A DNA stretch of 64,000 nt from assembly GCF_013044135.1 (NCBI RefSeq), contig NZ_JABEPP010000006.1:1-64000 (forward strand). The letters run 5' to 3'. Below are positions 47,293 to 56,490 of the stretch, piece after piece. Positions within the stretch are counted from its first letter, which is position 1, and every line of letters begins with the position of its first letter. Under the pieces are notes generated by a model. That model was given only the letters and a program-made list of their open reading frames with translations, was not told where the DNA came from and ran no database searches. Source of the stretch: Enterovirga aerilata. GTDB taxonomy: Bacteria; Pseudomonadota; Alphaproteobacteria; Rhizobiales; Beijerinckiaceae. A program made the position numbers and the translations under genes.

Positions 47293-47969
47293 GACCGGGC
47301 GGGATCGCGGGCGAGCGCGGCGAGCGCCGTAGTCCCTTCGACGCGTATGCCCGGCGGCCAGACCCACCAATCGGCGCGGCCGGTCACCGCGGCCTCGAGA
47401 CGGCGCTTGTAGTCTCGCCGCGGGATCTCGATCGCGCCGAGCGTGGCGAGATGGTCCGTTCGGAACTGCGCATCGAGGAGCGTGAAGCCGCCCACCCGGA
47501 GCCGCGCAGCGAGGTGGACGAAGGCGACCTTCGAGGCGTCCCGCTCGCGGTGGAACATCGATTCCCCGAAGAACGCCGCCCCGAGGCTCACGCCGTAGAG
47601 GCCGCCCACGAGACGTCCGCCGCGCCAGGCCTCGACCGTATGGCAATGGCCGAGATCGAAGAGCTCGCCGTAGAGCCTGCGGATGCGGGCATTGATCCAG
47701 GTCCGCTCGCGGTCGTCGCCCGGTGCCGCACATCCCGCGATCACGCCTTCGAAATCCGTGTCGACCCTGATCTCGAAGAGATCCTGGCGGACGGTGCGGG
47801 CGAGGCGGCGGGGGATGTGCACGGCGTCGAGCGGGATGATGCCGCGCGCCCGCGGCTCCACCCAGAACAGGCTCGGATCCTCGGCATCCTCCGCCATCGG
47901 GAATATGCCGGCCGCATAGGCCCGCAGCAGGATCTCGGGCGTAATCTCGACGCGGGGAGAGCCGGCCAT
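47289..47969 (-). CDS. aat: leucyl/phenylalanyl-tRNA-protein transferase
   Basis: A 226-residue N-end rule transferase attaching Leu or Phe to proteins with N-terminal Arg or Lys, making them ClpS/ClpAP targets. [20 protein letters not shown] and [20 protein letters not shown] at the N-terminus, [20 protein letters not shown] and [20 protein letters not shown] are diagnostic. ATG 47969 is chosen; upstream codons in frame are not conserved. In related genomes aat follows accC directly; here a DUF29 gene intervenes. Its 3' end overlaps the HD-GYP gene by four bases, convergently. Confidence 0.93.
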   Translation of the reverse strand: MAGSPRVEITPEILLRAYAAGIFPMAEDAEDPSLFWVEPRARGIIPLDAVHIPRRLARTVRQDLFEIRVDTDFEGVIAGCAAPGDDRERTWINARIRRLYGELFDLGHCHTVEAWRGGRLVGGLYGVSLGAAFFGESMFHRERDASKVAFVHLAARLRVGGFTLLDAQFRTDHLATLGAIEIPRRDYKRRLEAAVTGRADWWVWPPGIRVEGTTALAALARDPARS

Positions 47970-47994
47970 GGCTCGGATTCGTCTGAAGGAAAGC

Positions 47995-48486
47995 TCAGGA
48001 GCGATCGCTGCCGACGGCGTCAGGCAGCCAAGGCCCGAGCACGTCGCTGTTTGAAAACCGCGTCTCGCCGAAGCGCCGGCTCGCGGCGGGCGACCATTCC
48101 CCATGTCGGGGCAGGCTGACCTCCGCAAGCTTTCGCGCCTTGCGCTCCGCCCTATCGAGGCTGTCGGGCAGAGAGGCGCGAAGGCTGGGGCTCTCATCGA
48201 GCAAGGACTCCACCTCGATGCGCTCGCGCATGACCGTTTCGACCCAGCCGCCGCGTGGGTCGGCGGCTGTCGAGACCCCGAGCTTCAGGAGGTGCTCGAT
48301 GATGGTCGCGAGCCGGTTCCGCAACTCAGACCGAAGCGACCGTCCCAAGCCGTCGATCTTCTCGGCGAGGTTGTCCCAATCCAAAGGCAGGTTCGTGCCA
48401 GAAATCCCCGCAGCCCGCAGAGCATGCGCCTGCTCCTCAGACCAGCGGACGAAATCCTGCTCATAGAGCGACAGCCCGTCGGCCAT
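47995..48486 (-). CDS. DUF29 domain protein
   Basis: A 163-residue DUF29-family protein: [40 protein letters not shown] and HLLKLGVS, then a helical tail. ATG 48486 has AGGAGG at good spacing. DUF29 proteins occur mostly in cyanobacteria and alphaproteobacteria, often in mobile or variable regions, and have no known function. The insertion between accC and aat breaks a usually tight gene order. Confidence 0.87.
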   Translation of the reverse strand: MADGLSLYEQDFVRWSEEQAHALRAAGISGTNLPLDWDNLAEKIDGLGRSLRSELRNRLATIIEHLLKLGVSTAADPRGGWVETVMRERIEVESLLDESPSLRASLPDSLDRAERKARKLAEVSLPRHGEWSPAASRRFGETRFSNSDVLGPWLPDAVGSDRS

Positions 48487-48560
48487 GACACCGCCTCCTG
48501 GCAAGCTCGGTTCGGCCATCCCCGAAAAGCTAGCCAGCGCACCGCGGGACAACAAGGGCT

Positions 48561-49913
48561 TCAGGCGGGTGCGGTTTCGGCCGCGAGATGTTTCTCCAAC
48601 CAGTGAATATCATACAGACCGTTCTGGATATCGGCGTTGCGCACGAGCTTGCGGTAGAGCGGCAGGGTCGTCTCGACGCCGTCGACCACGAACTCGTCGA
48701 GCGCCCGGCGCAGCCGCATCAGGCATTCGTTCCGGGTGCGGCCGTGGACGATGAGCTTGCCGATCAGCGAGTCGTAATGGGGCGGGATGCGGTATCCCTG
48801 GTACGCCGCCGAATCGACCCGCACGCCCAGGCCGCCCGGCGGGTGGAAATAGGTGATGAGTCCGGGCGAGGGCCGGAAGGTCGAGGGATGCTCCGCATTG
48901 ATGCGGCACTCGATCGCGTGGCCGTTGAAGCGGACCTCCTCCTGCGCCACCGAGAGAGGCGATCCGGCTGCGACCTTGATCTGCTCGTTCACGATGTCGA
49001 TGCCCGTGATCATCTCGGTCACGGGATGCTCGACCTGCACCCGGGTGTTCATCTCGATGAAGTAGAACTCGCCGTCCTCGTAGAGGAACTCGATCGTGCC
49101 GGCGCCGGAATAGCCGAGCTTCTTCATCGCGTCCGCGACCGTCGCTCCGATGCGGCTTCGCTCCTCCTCGTTGAGGGCCGGGGAGGGCGCCTCCTCCCAG
49201 ACCTTCTGGTGCCGGCGCTGCAGCGAGCAGTCGCGTTCGCCGAGATGGATCGCGTCGCCCTGGCCGTCGCCGAGCACCTGGATCTCGATATGGCGCGGCT
49301 TCTCGAGGTACTTCTCCAGATAGACGGAATCGTCCCCGAACGCGGCTTTCGCCTCGACCCTCGCGGTGGCGAGCGCGTCCGAGAGCTCCTCCTCCGTGCG
49401 GGCGACCTTCATGCCGCGACCGCCGCCGCCGGAGGCGGCCTTCACGAGCACCGGATAGCCGATCTCGGCCGCGACGCGCTTCGCCTCGGCATCCTCCGTG
49501 ATGCCGCCATCCGAGCCGGGCACGCAGGGAATGCCGAGCCGGCGCGCGGTGCGCTTGGCCTCGATCTTGTCGCCCATCACGCGGATATGCTCCGCCTTCG
49601 GGCCAATGAACGTGATGCCGTGATGCTCCAGCACCTCGGCGAAGCGGGCGTTCTCCGACAGGAAGCCGTAACCCGGGTGGATGGCGTCCGCGCCCGTGAT
49701 CTCGCAGGCCGCGATCAGGGCCGGTATGTTCAGGTAGCTTTCGCGGGCGGGCGGCGGGCCGATGCATACGCTCTCGTCCGCAAGCCGCACATGCATCGCG
49801 TCGGAATCGGCGGTCGAGTGCACGGCCACGGTGGCGATGCCGAGCTCCTTGCAGGCGCGAAGCACGCGCAAGGCGATCTCGCCCCGGTTCGCGATGAGGA
49901 TCTTGTCGAACAT
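48561..49913 (-). CDS. accC: acetyl-CoA carboxylase biotin carboxylase subunit
   Basis: A 450-residue ATP-grasp enzyme that carboxylates biotin on AccB, the first step of fatty acid synthesis. The start [20 protein letters not shown], the glycine-rich ATP loop [34 protein letters not shown] and [18 protein letters not shown] are all intact. The length equals the E. coli enzyme (449). It lies 13 bases downstream of accB and is co-transcribed with it. Confidence 0.96.
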   Translation of the reverse strand: MFDKILIANRGEIALRVLRACKELGIATVAVHSTADSDAMHVRLADESVCIGPPPARESYLNIPALIAACEITGADAIHPGYGFLSENARFAEVLEHHGITFIGPKAEHIRVMGDKIEAKRTARRLGIPCVPGSDGGITEDAEAKRVAAEIGYPVLVKAASGGGGRGMKVARTEEELSDALATARVEAKAAFGDDSVYLEKYLEKPRHIEIQVLGDGQGDAIHLGERDCSLQRRHQKVWEEAPSPALNEEERSRIGATVADAMKKLGYSGAGTIEFLYEDGEFYFIEMNTRVQVEHPVTEMITGIDIVNEQIKVAAGSPLSVAQEEVRFNGHAIECRINAEHPSTFRPSPGLITYFHPPGGLGVRVDSAAYQGYRIPPHYDSLIGKLIVHGRTRNECLMRLRRALDEFVVDGVETTLPLYRKLVRNADIQNGLYDIHWLEKHLAAETAPA

Positions 49914-49926
49914 GCGGGGCTGGCCG

Positions 49927-50391
49927 CTACTCGATCACGATCAGCGGCTCGCCGTATTCGACCGGCTGGCCGTCCTCGACGAAGATCGCCTTCACGGTGC
50001 CTGCGCGCGGGGCGATGATGTCGTTGAAGGTCTTCATGGCCTCGATGAGGAGAAGCTTGTCGCCGGCCGCGACCGTCGAGCCCACTTCGACGAAGGGCTT
50101 GGCGCCGGGAGACGGCCGGCGATACGCGGTCCCGACCATCGGCGAGGTCAGCGCGTCCGGATGATGGCGCGGATCGAGGGGGTCCGCCGCTGCCGCGGGG
50201 GCGAGGGCATGGACCGGCACGGCCGGCGTCGCGTGAACGGGCGCGATCGAGGTCTGCGCAACCGTGACGCTGCGCGCCACGCGGATGCGCAGGTCGCCCT
50301 TCTCCACCTCGATCTCGGTCAGGTCGGTCTCGGATAGGAGCGAGGCGAGCTCGCGCACGAGCGCGGGGTCGAACGGGTGCGGATCGGACAT
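49927..50391 (-). CDS. accB: biotin carboxyl carrier protein of acetyl-CoA carboxylase
   Basis: A 154-residue BCCP. The N-terminal helix ([20 protein letters not shown]) and a Pro/Ala linker lead to a C-terminal biotinyl domain with the biotin-accepting Lys in EAMKTFNDI and the ending [14 protein letters not shown]. The thumb loop [12 protein letters not shown] is present. accC follows. In many Rhizobiales aroQ precedes accB, but here the next gene upstream is a DsbA-like protein and aroQ is absent. Confidence 0.93.
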   Translation of the reverse strand: MSDPHPFDPALVRELASLLSETDLTEIEVEKGDLRIRVARSVTVAQTSIAPVHATPAVPVHALAPAAAADPLDPRHHPDALTSPMVGTAYRRPSPGAKPFVEVGSTVAAGDKLLLIEAMKTFNDIIAPRAGTVKAIFVEDGQPVEYGEPLIVIE

Positions 50392-50437
50392 CTGATGTGG
50401 GTGCCTGCTGGCGGGTGCCTGTGGAACGTATTGGGTC

Positions 50438-51220
50438 TCAGCAGACCGCGTGGCCGCATTGGCGCATGCCGGCGATCGCCTGCCGGAGCGGACCGGCGCC
50501 GACCGCGCCCGGAATGACCTCCTCGCCGATGATGAAGGCGGGGGTCCCGTTGATGGCGAGCCGCTCGGCCAGGCGCCGGTTCTCGTCCAGCGCGGCAGCC
50601 ACTTCCGGACCGGCCGCGTCCTTCTGCAGCCGCGCCACGTCGAGCCCCATCTCGCGCGCCAGCCCGAGGGCGCGCTCGGCGCCTACGCGTCCGCGGGTCG
50701 CGAGGAGGCGGGTATGGTATTCGAAGAGCTTCTCGCCGCTGAGCTGCGCCTTGGCGGCGAGCGCGATCCTGCTCGCATCCAGGGACTCCTGGCCCAGCAC
50801 CGGGAGGTCCCTCAGGACGACGCGGAGCTTCGGATCGGCCTTGATCAGCCCCTGGATGTCGCCGACGGCATGTTTGCAGTAGCCGCAATTGTAATCGAAG
50901 AACTCGACCAGCGTGACGTCGCCTGCCGGGTTGCCGACGATGTTCCCGTGCCTGGAGGCGAGGAGCTCGTTCCGCGTCTCCCGGATCGCGACCGTCTGGG
51001 CCGTCTTCTGCGCTTCGGTCTGACGCCGCTCGAGCTCGACGATCGCCTCCTGGATCACCTCGGGATTCTGGATGAGGTACTCCCGGACGATCCGACCGAT
51101 CTCCTCCTTCTGCGCTCCGCCGAATGTCTGGGCGCCGGCCGGCAGGGCGGCCGAGACGGCGGCGAGCGCCATCGCGGCGAGGCCGAAGCGTTTGAGCGGG
51201 CGAGAGAGCATGCGGGCCAT
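50438..51220 (-). CDS. DsbA-family periplasmic thiol oxidoreductase
   Basis: A 260-residue exported protein with signal peptide ([20 protein letters not shown]) and a coiled N-terminal helix ([20 protein letters not shown]) typical of the Com1/ScsC-like DsbA group that oligomerises through this extension. The thioredoxin fold has active site [12 protein letters not shown] and the cis-Pro loop [16 protein letters not shown]. The protein ends in a Cys ([10 protein letters not shown]), so it holds a second Cys pair. It probably acts as disulfide oxidase or isomerase in the periplasm. Confidence 0.88.
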   Translation of the reverse strand: MARMLSRPLKRFGLAAMALAAVSAALPAGAQTFGGAQKEEIGRIVREYLIQNPEVIQEAIVELERRQTEAQKTAQTVAIRETRNELLASRHGNIVGNPAGDVTLVEFFDYNCGYCKHAVGDIQGLIKADPKLRVVLRDLPVLGQESLDASRIALAAKAQLSGEKLFEYHTRLLATRGRVGAERALGLAREMGLDVARLQKDAAGPEVAAALDENRRLAERLAINGTPAFIIGEEVIPGAVGAGPLRQAIAGMRQCGHAVC

Positions 51221-51363
51221 CCATGCGGCCCGGGTCTCCGTCTTGCGGAGCCGGGCCGGAAGCGTGCGGTGATATCGCCGGGCGGGCAGGCCCGGTCAAC
51301 CTGCGGCTTGAGCCGCAGGCCTGGAGGGTTTAGCGAGCCCGGCTCTTTGGACGCTCAGCATCG

Positions 51364-52539
51364 ATGAACGGCATCAGGAACCGGGCGCTCGGAACGGCGA
51401 CGCGGCTTCAGCGCGTCGAGCCGTTTCTCGCCATGGATGTATTGGCGGCAGCCGCGGCGAAAGAAAGGCGCGGCGACACGGTCGTGCATATGGAGGTCGG
51501 GCAGCCATCCGCGCCCGTGCCGCGCCTGGTCAGGGAGGCGGCCGCTCGCGCCCTGGAGGAGGGCCGCATCGGCTACACGGAGGCGCTCGGGATCGCGCCG
51601 CTCCGGGACCGGATCGCCCGGCACTACAGCGACAGCTACGGCCTGGAGATCGCGCCGGAGCGGGTCGTGGTCACTACCGGCTCCTCTGCGGGGTTCGTGC
51701 TCGCCTTCCTGGCGCTGTTCGAGAAGGGCGCGAGGGTCGCGATCTCGGCTCCGGGCTATCCAGCCTATCGGAACATCCTGGCGGCGCTCGATCTGGAGCC
51801 CGTTCCGGTGCCGCTGCGCGCTGCCGACTGCTGGCGGATGACCGCCGCCGGCATCGAGGCCGCTCAGGCACAGGGCGACCTCGCGGGCGCGCTCGCGATG
51901 AGCCCGGCCAATCCGTCCGGCACCATGATCCCGCGCGAGGGCCTCGCCGAGATCGCCGCGACCTGCCGGCGACACGGCCTCTGGCTTATCTCCGACGAGA
52001 TCTATCACGGGCTGACCTACGGCGCGCCGGCCGAGACGGCGCTTTCGGTCGAGCCGGACGCCGTCGTCATCAACTCGTTCTCGAAATATTATTGTATGAC
52101 CGGCTGGCGGATCGGCTGGCTCGTCGTGCCGGAGAGGCTGGTGCGGCCGATGGAGCGGCTCGCGCAGAACCTCTACATCTCCGCCCCTTACCTCTCGCAG
52201 GTGGCGGCGCTGGCGGCATTCGAGGCGACCGAGGAACTCGAGGCCGTGAAGGCCGGCTATGCGCGAGCCCGCGAACTGCTCCTCAACGAGCTGCCGCGGC
52301 TCGGGATAACCGAGTTCCATCCGGCGGACGGCGCCTTCTACATCTATGCGAATATCGCGCGGTTCACGAACGATTCGATCGGCTTCTGCCGCCGCATGCT
52401 GGAGGAGGCGGGCGTGGCCGCGACCCCCGGGATCGATTTCGATCACGAGAACGGCGGGCATCATCTCCGCCTCTCCTTCGCGGGGGGCGAGGATGTCTGC
52501 CGCGAGGCGATCGCCCGCCTCGAGCCCTGGCTTCGCTGA
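51364..52539 (+). CDS. class I/II pyridoxal-phosphate aminotransferase
   Basis: A 391-residue fold-type I PLP enzyme. TTGSSAGFVLAFLALFEKG, the MSPANPSGTMIPREGL segment, SDEIYHGLTYG with the Asp that holds the PLP nitrogen, and INSFSKYYCMTGWRIGWLVV with the Schiff-base Lys are in order, and HLRLSFAGG carries the carboxylate-binding Arg. It resembles the aspartate/aromatic aminotransferase group, but the amino acid used cannot be told. A chemoreceptor remnant follows in the same reading frame, separated only by the TGA. Confidence 0.9.
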   Translation: MNGIRNRALGTATRLQRVEPFLAMDVLAAAAAKERRGDTVVHMEVGQPSAPVPRLVREAAARALEEGRIGYTEALGIAPLRDRIARHYSDSYGLEIAPERVVVTTGSSAGFVLAFLALFEKGARVAISAPGYPAYRNILAALDLEPVPVPLRAADCWRMTAAGIEAAQAQGDLAGALAMSPANPSGTMIPREGLAEIAATCRRHGLWLISDEIYHGLTYGAPAETALSVEPDAVVINSFSKYYCMTGWRIGWLVVPERLVRPMERLAQNLYISAPYLSQVAALAAFEATEELEAVKAGYARARELLLNELPRLGITEFHPADGAFYIYANIARFTNDSIGFCRRMLEEAGVAATPGIDFDHENGGHHLRLSFAGGEDVCREAIARLEPWLR

Positions 52540-52950
52540 ATCGGGAACGGGGTGGAGTTGGTCGGCCAGGCGGGGCGGGCGCTGGAGCGGATCGTCGGCC
52601 AGATCGGCGCGATCAATGCGGTCGTGACCGAGATCGCAACCTCGGCCAAGGAGCAGGCCACGGGCCTCGCCGAGGTGAGCACGGCCGTCAATCAGATGTA
52701 CCAGGTCACGCAGCAGAATGCCGCCATGGTCGAGCAGTCGACCGCCGCGAGCCACCCGCTCGCGCAGGAGGCCGAGGAGCTGGGCCGGCTTCTGGCCCGG
52801 TTCGACTTGGGATAGCGGTCAGCCGTCGCGATCGCCGCGCCTAAGCGGCCCGGACCTGTGCAGCGCGGCGTGACGGCACTGAAGAGCGTCGGCGGCCGCG
52901 GCGTCTCGGCTCTGCGCAAGCCGGCGCACGAGAGTTGGGAAGAGTTCTAG
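52540..52950 (+). pseudogene. methyl-accepting chemotaxis protein, C-terminal remnant
   Basis: The frame after the aminotransferase stop encodes the signalling-tip end of a chemoreceptor: GRALERIVGQIGAINAVVTE, IATSAKEQATGLAEVSTAVN, QMYQVTQQNAAMVEQSTAAS, then LAQEAEELGRLLARFDLG, a TAG stop (52813-52815) and, in the same frame, RSAVAIAAPKRPG ... ESWEEF. The final SWEEF is a pentapeptide of the kind used as CheR/CheB docking tail. The sensor, membrane segments and most of the coiled coil are gone, so it is a deletion scar. Confidence 0.8.
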
Positions 52951-52983
52951 GGCGAGCCGCTCTCGTCGGCGCGGGGCCAGCGC

Positions 52984-53014
52984 AAACAAAAGGCCGCGGA
53001 GCGATCCGCGGCCT
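52984..53014 (-). terminator. rho-independent terminator of rne
   Basis: Read leftwards, AGGCCGCGGA, a TCGC loop (53004-53001) and TCCGCGGCCT form a perfect 10-bp stem, directly followed by TTTGTTTG. It lies 33 bases past the rne stop codon and is the clearest intrinsic terminator of the window. Confidence 0.85.
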
Positions 53015-53046
53015 CTCTTCTGTGCGGCTATGCTGCCGATGCCGGT

Positions 53047-55899
53047 TCAGGACCCGCCGAGCGCAGCCTTGGCCTTGGACCACCAGCCGCCGCGCTTCGG
53101 GCGGTTCGGATCGGGCGGCGTGAGCACGATGGCGACCGGCTCCGGCTCGGGCTCGGCAGCGGCCTGGGGCTGCGCTGGCTCTTCGGCGACCTCCCCGACC
53201 GTGCTCCGGTGCGCGCCGGGCGAGGTCTCGATGTGGATTGCATCCGGTTGCGATTGCGGCCGGTCGGGCGCGTACTCCGGATGGGCCGAGGAGCCGGTGG
53301 CGGGCTGGTCTTCGTAGCGGGGCAGGGTCGCGACGACCTCGTCATCGTCCTCCTCCCTGCGGGACGAGACTTCCTCGGCAGCCGAAGCGGCGCGGAGATC
53401 GGTCCCGCTCGCCTCGTCCTCCTCGTCGCCTTCCTCTTCGTCCTCCTCGCCCGAGCTCTCGCCCTGTCCCTGCGCGGCCTCGAACTCGCGCGGCCCGCGC
53501 CCGCGCCGCCGGCGCCGACGACGGCGACGGCGGCCGTTCTCGCCGGCGCCCGCCTCCTCGGACGCGGCCGAGGCGGGCTCGGAGGCGTCGGCCTCGGCCT
53601 CCTCCTCTTCCTCGCGCTCGTATTCGAGCGTGGGCTCGATCTCGATCGGCTCGTCGACGGGCGTCACGGTCTCCATCCGGACGCCGGTCGAGCTCGGCCG
53701 ACGTTCGGCCGGCGTCGCGGGCTCGCCGCGGTCGATGGCGAAGGTGACGCTGCCGGAAAGAGAATCGTCGGCCACGACCGTGACCGTGATCCCGAACCGG
53801 GTCTCGATGTCCCGCAGGTGACCGCGCTTCTGGTTGAGAATGTAGAAGGCGGCCTCGGCCCGCGTGCGGACGATGAGGTTGTGGGTCGCGCTCCGCAGGA
53901 GCGACTCCTCGATCGAGCGGAGGATCTGCAGCGCCACGGACGGCGTGGAGCGGACGAAGCCCGACCCGCCGCAATGCTGGCATACCACGGAGGAGGATTC
54001 GAGCACGCCCGTGCGGATGCGTTGGCGCGACATCTCCAGGAGACCGAAGGGCGAGATGCGGCCGACCTGGATGCGCGCCCGGTCGTTCTTCAGGCACTCC
54101 TTCAGCTTCTTCTCGACCGCGCGGTTGTTCCGCTTCTCCTCCATGTCGATGAAGTCGATGACGATCAGGCCGGCGAGGTCGCGCAGCCTGAGCTGTCGGG
54201 CGATCTCCTCCGCGGCCTCCAGATTCGTCCGCAGCGCGGTGTCCTCGATGTTGTGCTCGCGCGTGGAGCGGCCCGAGTTCACGTCGATGGAGACGAGCGC
54301 CTCGGTCGGGTTGATGACGAGATAGCCGCCCGATTTCAGCGTCACATGGTTGGAGAACATCGCGTCGAGCTGAGCCTCGACGCCGTACTGGGCGAAAAGG
54401 GGCTGCGGCTCGCGGTACAGCCTGACCGCCTTCGTTTGCGAAGGCATGATCATGCGCATGAAGTCCTTGGCCTCGCGGTAGGCCTCCTCGCCCGCGACCA
54501 CGACCTCGTCGATGTCCTTGTTGTAGAGGTCCCGGATGGCCCGCTTTACGAGCGAGCCCTCCTCGTAGACGAGGGCCGGGGCGGAGGAGGAGAGCGTCAG
54601 CTCACGCACGCTCTCCCAGAGTCGCATCAGGTACTCGAAGTCGCGCTTGATCTCCTGCTTGGTCCGGTTGGCCCCGGCGGTCCGCAGGATGATCCCCATT
54701 CCGTCCGGCACCTCCAGGTCCTGCACGACCTCCTTCAGGCGCTTGCGGTCCTCGGCATTGGTGATCTTGCGCGAGATGCCGCCGCCCTTGCCGGTATTCG
54801 GCATGAGCACGGCGTAGCGGCCGGCGAGCGAGAGATACGTCGTGAGCGCGGCACCCTTGTTGCCGCGCTCCTCCTTCACGACCTGGACGAGCAGGATCTG
54901 GCGGCGCTTGATGACCTCCTGGATCTTGTAGTGGCGGCGCTGGATGCGCGGGCGCTCGGGCACCTCCTCGAGGGCGTCGCCGCCGCCGACCTGCTCGACG
55001 ATCTCATGCTCCTCGAGCTCGTCGTCGTCGTCGTCATCGTCGTCATTCTCCTCGCCATCCTCGTCTTCCTCCTCGTCCTCTTCCTCGTCGTCATCTGACG
55101 TGGCGCGAGCGGTGTCGGCCTCGAAGGGCGCGGAGGCGTCCGCAAGGGTTTCCACGTCGCCGGAAGCCGGCTCCCCGGCGGCCGGGTTCGGCGCGGCCGC
55201 GCCGTCTGCAGGCTCGCCGGACGTGGGCGCCTGCTCCGTCTCGGCAGCCGCGACCGGCGCCCCCGCATCCGCAGGCTCGACCGGCCTCACCTCGATGTCG
55301 GACGGCACGGACCCCGTATCGGCTTCGGCCGCTCCGGGCTGCTCGCTCGCGACCGCTCCGGCAGGCTCGGCTTCTCCGGTGGGCTGGACCTGAGCCTCGC
55401 CATTCCCCGACCCGAGCTCATCCTCGGACCCGGCATCGCCGCCTCCTGCGAAGGCCGCGGCCTCGTCAGCGGGACGGGTCTCGCCCTCGCTCTCCTGGCC
55501 GAACTCCTCCGGCCGTGCCGAAACCGTGGCGTCGCGCTCGTGGCGGCGGCGCGAAGCGCCTCGCCGGCGGCGTCCGCGCGGGCGCTCGGCCTCCCGCTCC
55601 GCCTCGCGCTCGGCACGCTCCTCCTCCTCCAGGAGGGCCTGCCGGTCCGCGACCGGGATCTGGTAATAGTCCGGGTGGATCTCGCTGAAGGCCAGGAAGC
55701 CGTGGCGGTTCCCGCCATAATCGACAAAGGCGGCCTGCAGCGAGGGTTCGACCCGGGTGACCTTGGCGAGATAGATGTTGCCGCGCAGCTGGCGGCGGCT
55801 CGCCGATTCGAAATCGAATTCCTCGACCTTGTTGCCGCGAGTTACGACAACGCGCGTCTCCTCCGGGTGGGAGGAGTCGATGAGCATCTTGTTGGCCAT
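53047..55899 (-). CDS. rne: ribonuclease E
   Basis: A 950-residue endoribonuclease at the core of the RNA degradosome. The S1 domain begins GNIYLAKVTRVEPSLQAAFV and is interrupted at about residue 90 by an acidic, low-complexity insert of some 225 residues (including a run of nine Asp) before the S1 strand HYKIQEVIKRRQILLVQVVK resumes. The catalytic Asp pair is in IDVNSGRSTREHNIEDTALR and LAGLIVIDFIDMEEKRNNRA; the Zn-link is CQHCGGSGFVRS. An Arg-rich patch ([16 protein letters not shown]) and an acidic C-tail follow. ATG 55899 (MANKMLIDSSHPEETRVVVT) gives the family start. The S1 insert is usual for alphaproteobacteria, though this one is long. Confidence 0.93.
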   Translation of the reverse strand: MANKMLIDSSHPEETRVVVTRGNKVEEFDFESASRRQLRGNIYLAKVTRVEPSLQAAFVDYGGNRHGFLAFSEIHPDYYQIPVADRQALLEEEERAEREAEREAERPRGRRRRGASRRRHERDATVSARPEEFGQESEGETRPADEAAAFAGGGDAGSEDELGSGNGEAQVQPTGEAEPAGAVASEQPGAAEADTGSVPSDIEVRPVEPADAGAPVAAAETEQAPTSGEPADGAAAPNPAAGEPASGDVETLADASAPFEADTARATSDDDEEEDEEEDEDGEENDDDDDDDDELEEHEIVEQVGGGDALEEVPERPRIQRRHYKIQEVIKRRQILLVQVVKEERGNKGAALTTYLSLAGRYAVLMPNTGKGGGISRKITNAEDRKRLKEVVQDLEVPDGMGIILRTAGANRTKQEIKRDFEYLMRLWESVRELTLSSSAPALVYEEGSLVKRAIRDLYNKDIDEVVVAGEEAYREAKDFMRMIMPSQTKAVRLYREPQPLFAQYGVEAQLDAMFSNHVTLKSGGYLVINPTEALVSIDVNSGRSTREHNIEDTALRTNLEAAEEIARQLRLRDLAGLIVIDFIDMEEKRNNRAVEKKLKECLKNDRARIQVGRISPFGLLEMSRQRIRTGVLESSSVVCQHCGGSGFVRSTPSVALQILRSIEESLLRSATHNLIVRTRAEAAFYILNQKRGHLRDIETRFGITVTVVADDSLSGSVTFAIDRGEPATPAERRPSSTGVRMETVTPVDEPIEIEPTLEYEREEEEEAEADASEPASAASEEAGAGENGRRRRRRRRRRGRGPREFEAAQGQGESSGEEDEEEGDEEDEASGTDLRAASAAEEVSSRREEDDDEVVATLPRYEDQPATGSSAHPEYAPDRPQSQPDAIHIETSPGAHRSTVGEVAEEPAQPQAAAEPEPEPVAIVLTPPDPNRPKRGGWWSKAKAALGGS

Positions 55900-56490
55900 G
55901 TTCGACTCTCGGAAGGGCGTGCGACGGGCCGGTCTCCGGGGAGGCCGCGCACGATGCAGGCGGTGTCGGTCGCGGCTCCGGGCTGTGCGGAGGCGGGACC
56001 GGCAGGCTGCCGGCACGCCATGGCGCGCCGAGATGCGGCGCGCCGGGGTTGCATGATCGTGGGATGTCCGTCGCCGGATTGGGACGACGGGCGGGTGTCT
56101 CGGGTGATCACGGCTCGGGCGTCAGCACGGGTGGACAGCAACGCTGATCCCGCTCCTCTGCCCATGCCTCGTATCCTTCGACGGCGGCGTGCAGGAAGCT
56201 GCGCGCCGAAAGCGGCTTTGGATCGCCGCGAAACGACTTCGTCTCGGCTTGACCGAAAGAGGGGAGGGCGAAGCAGCTCCGGCAGACGGCGCTCCGCGAC
56301 CGCGGCCACCAGCCGGACGAAGTCACGTCCATTACATATGTCGGACGCGCTTTGACAAGTGCAATGCCGCCGATGCTGCACAAGTTAGGCGACCATCCCG
56401 CGGGCCGGTCCCTGGGCGCAGCCGGCGCCGACAAGCGGCCGTTAACCAAAGCCGTTCAAACCGGCCAAGACGCCGCCGGAGACCTCCCAC
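55900..56490. other. long leader / control region between rne and amiC
   Basis: A divergent spacer of about 590 bases without a supported gene; open frames within it have no recognisable product. RNase E genes have long, structured 5' leaders by which the enzyme controls its own mRNA, and the room here fits that. A candidate leftward promoter lies at 56331-56358 (listed separately). I cannot identify the amiC promoter. Confidence 0.5.
56331..56358 (-). promoter_or_regulatory. candidate rne promoter
   Basis: Read leftwards: TTGTCA (56358-56353), 16 bases, TGTAAT (56336-56331), a fair sigma-70-type pair in the only AT-richer part of the spacer. It would give a leader of about 425 bases before the rne start. 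This is a sequence match only. Confidence 0.35.

Noticed and set aside
53209-55098. A 629-codon open frame opposite rne.
   Set aside because: It is the mirror of the RNase E gene: hydrophobic Leu/Val runs arise from its Asp/Glu codons. RNase E motifs on the other strand are decisive.
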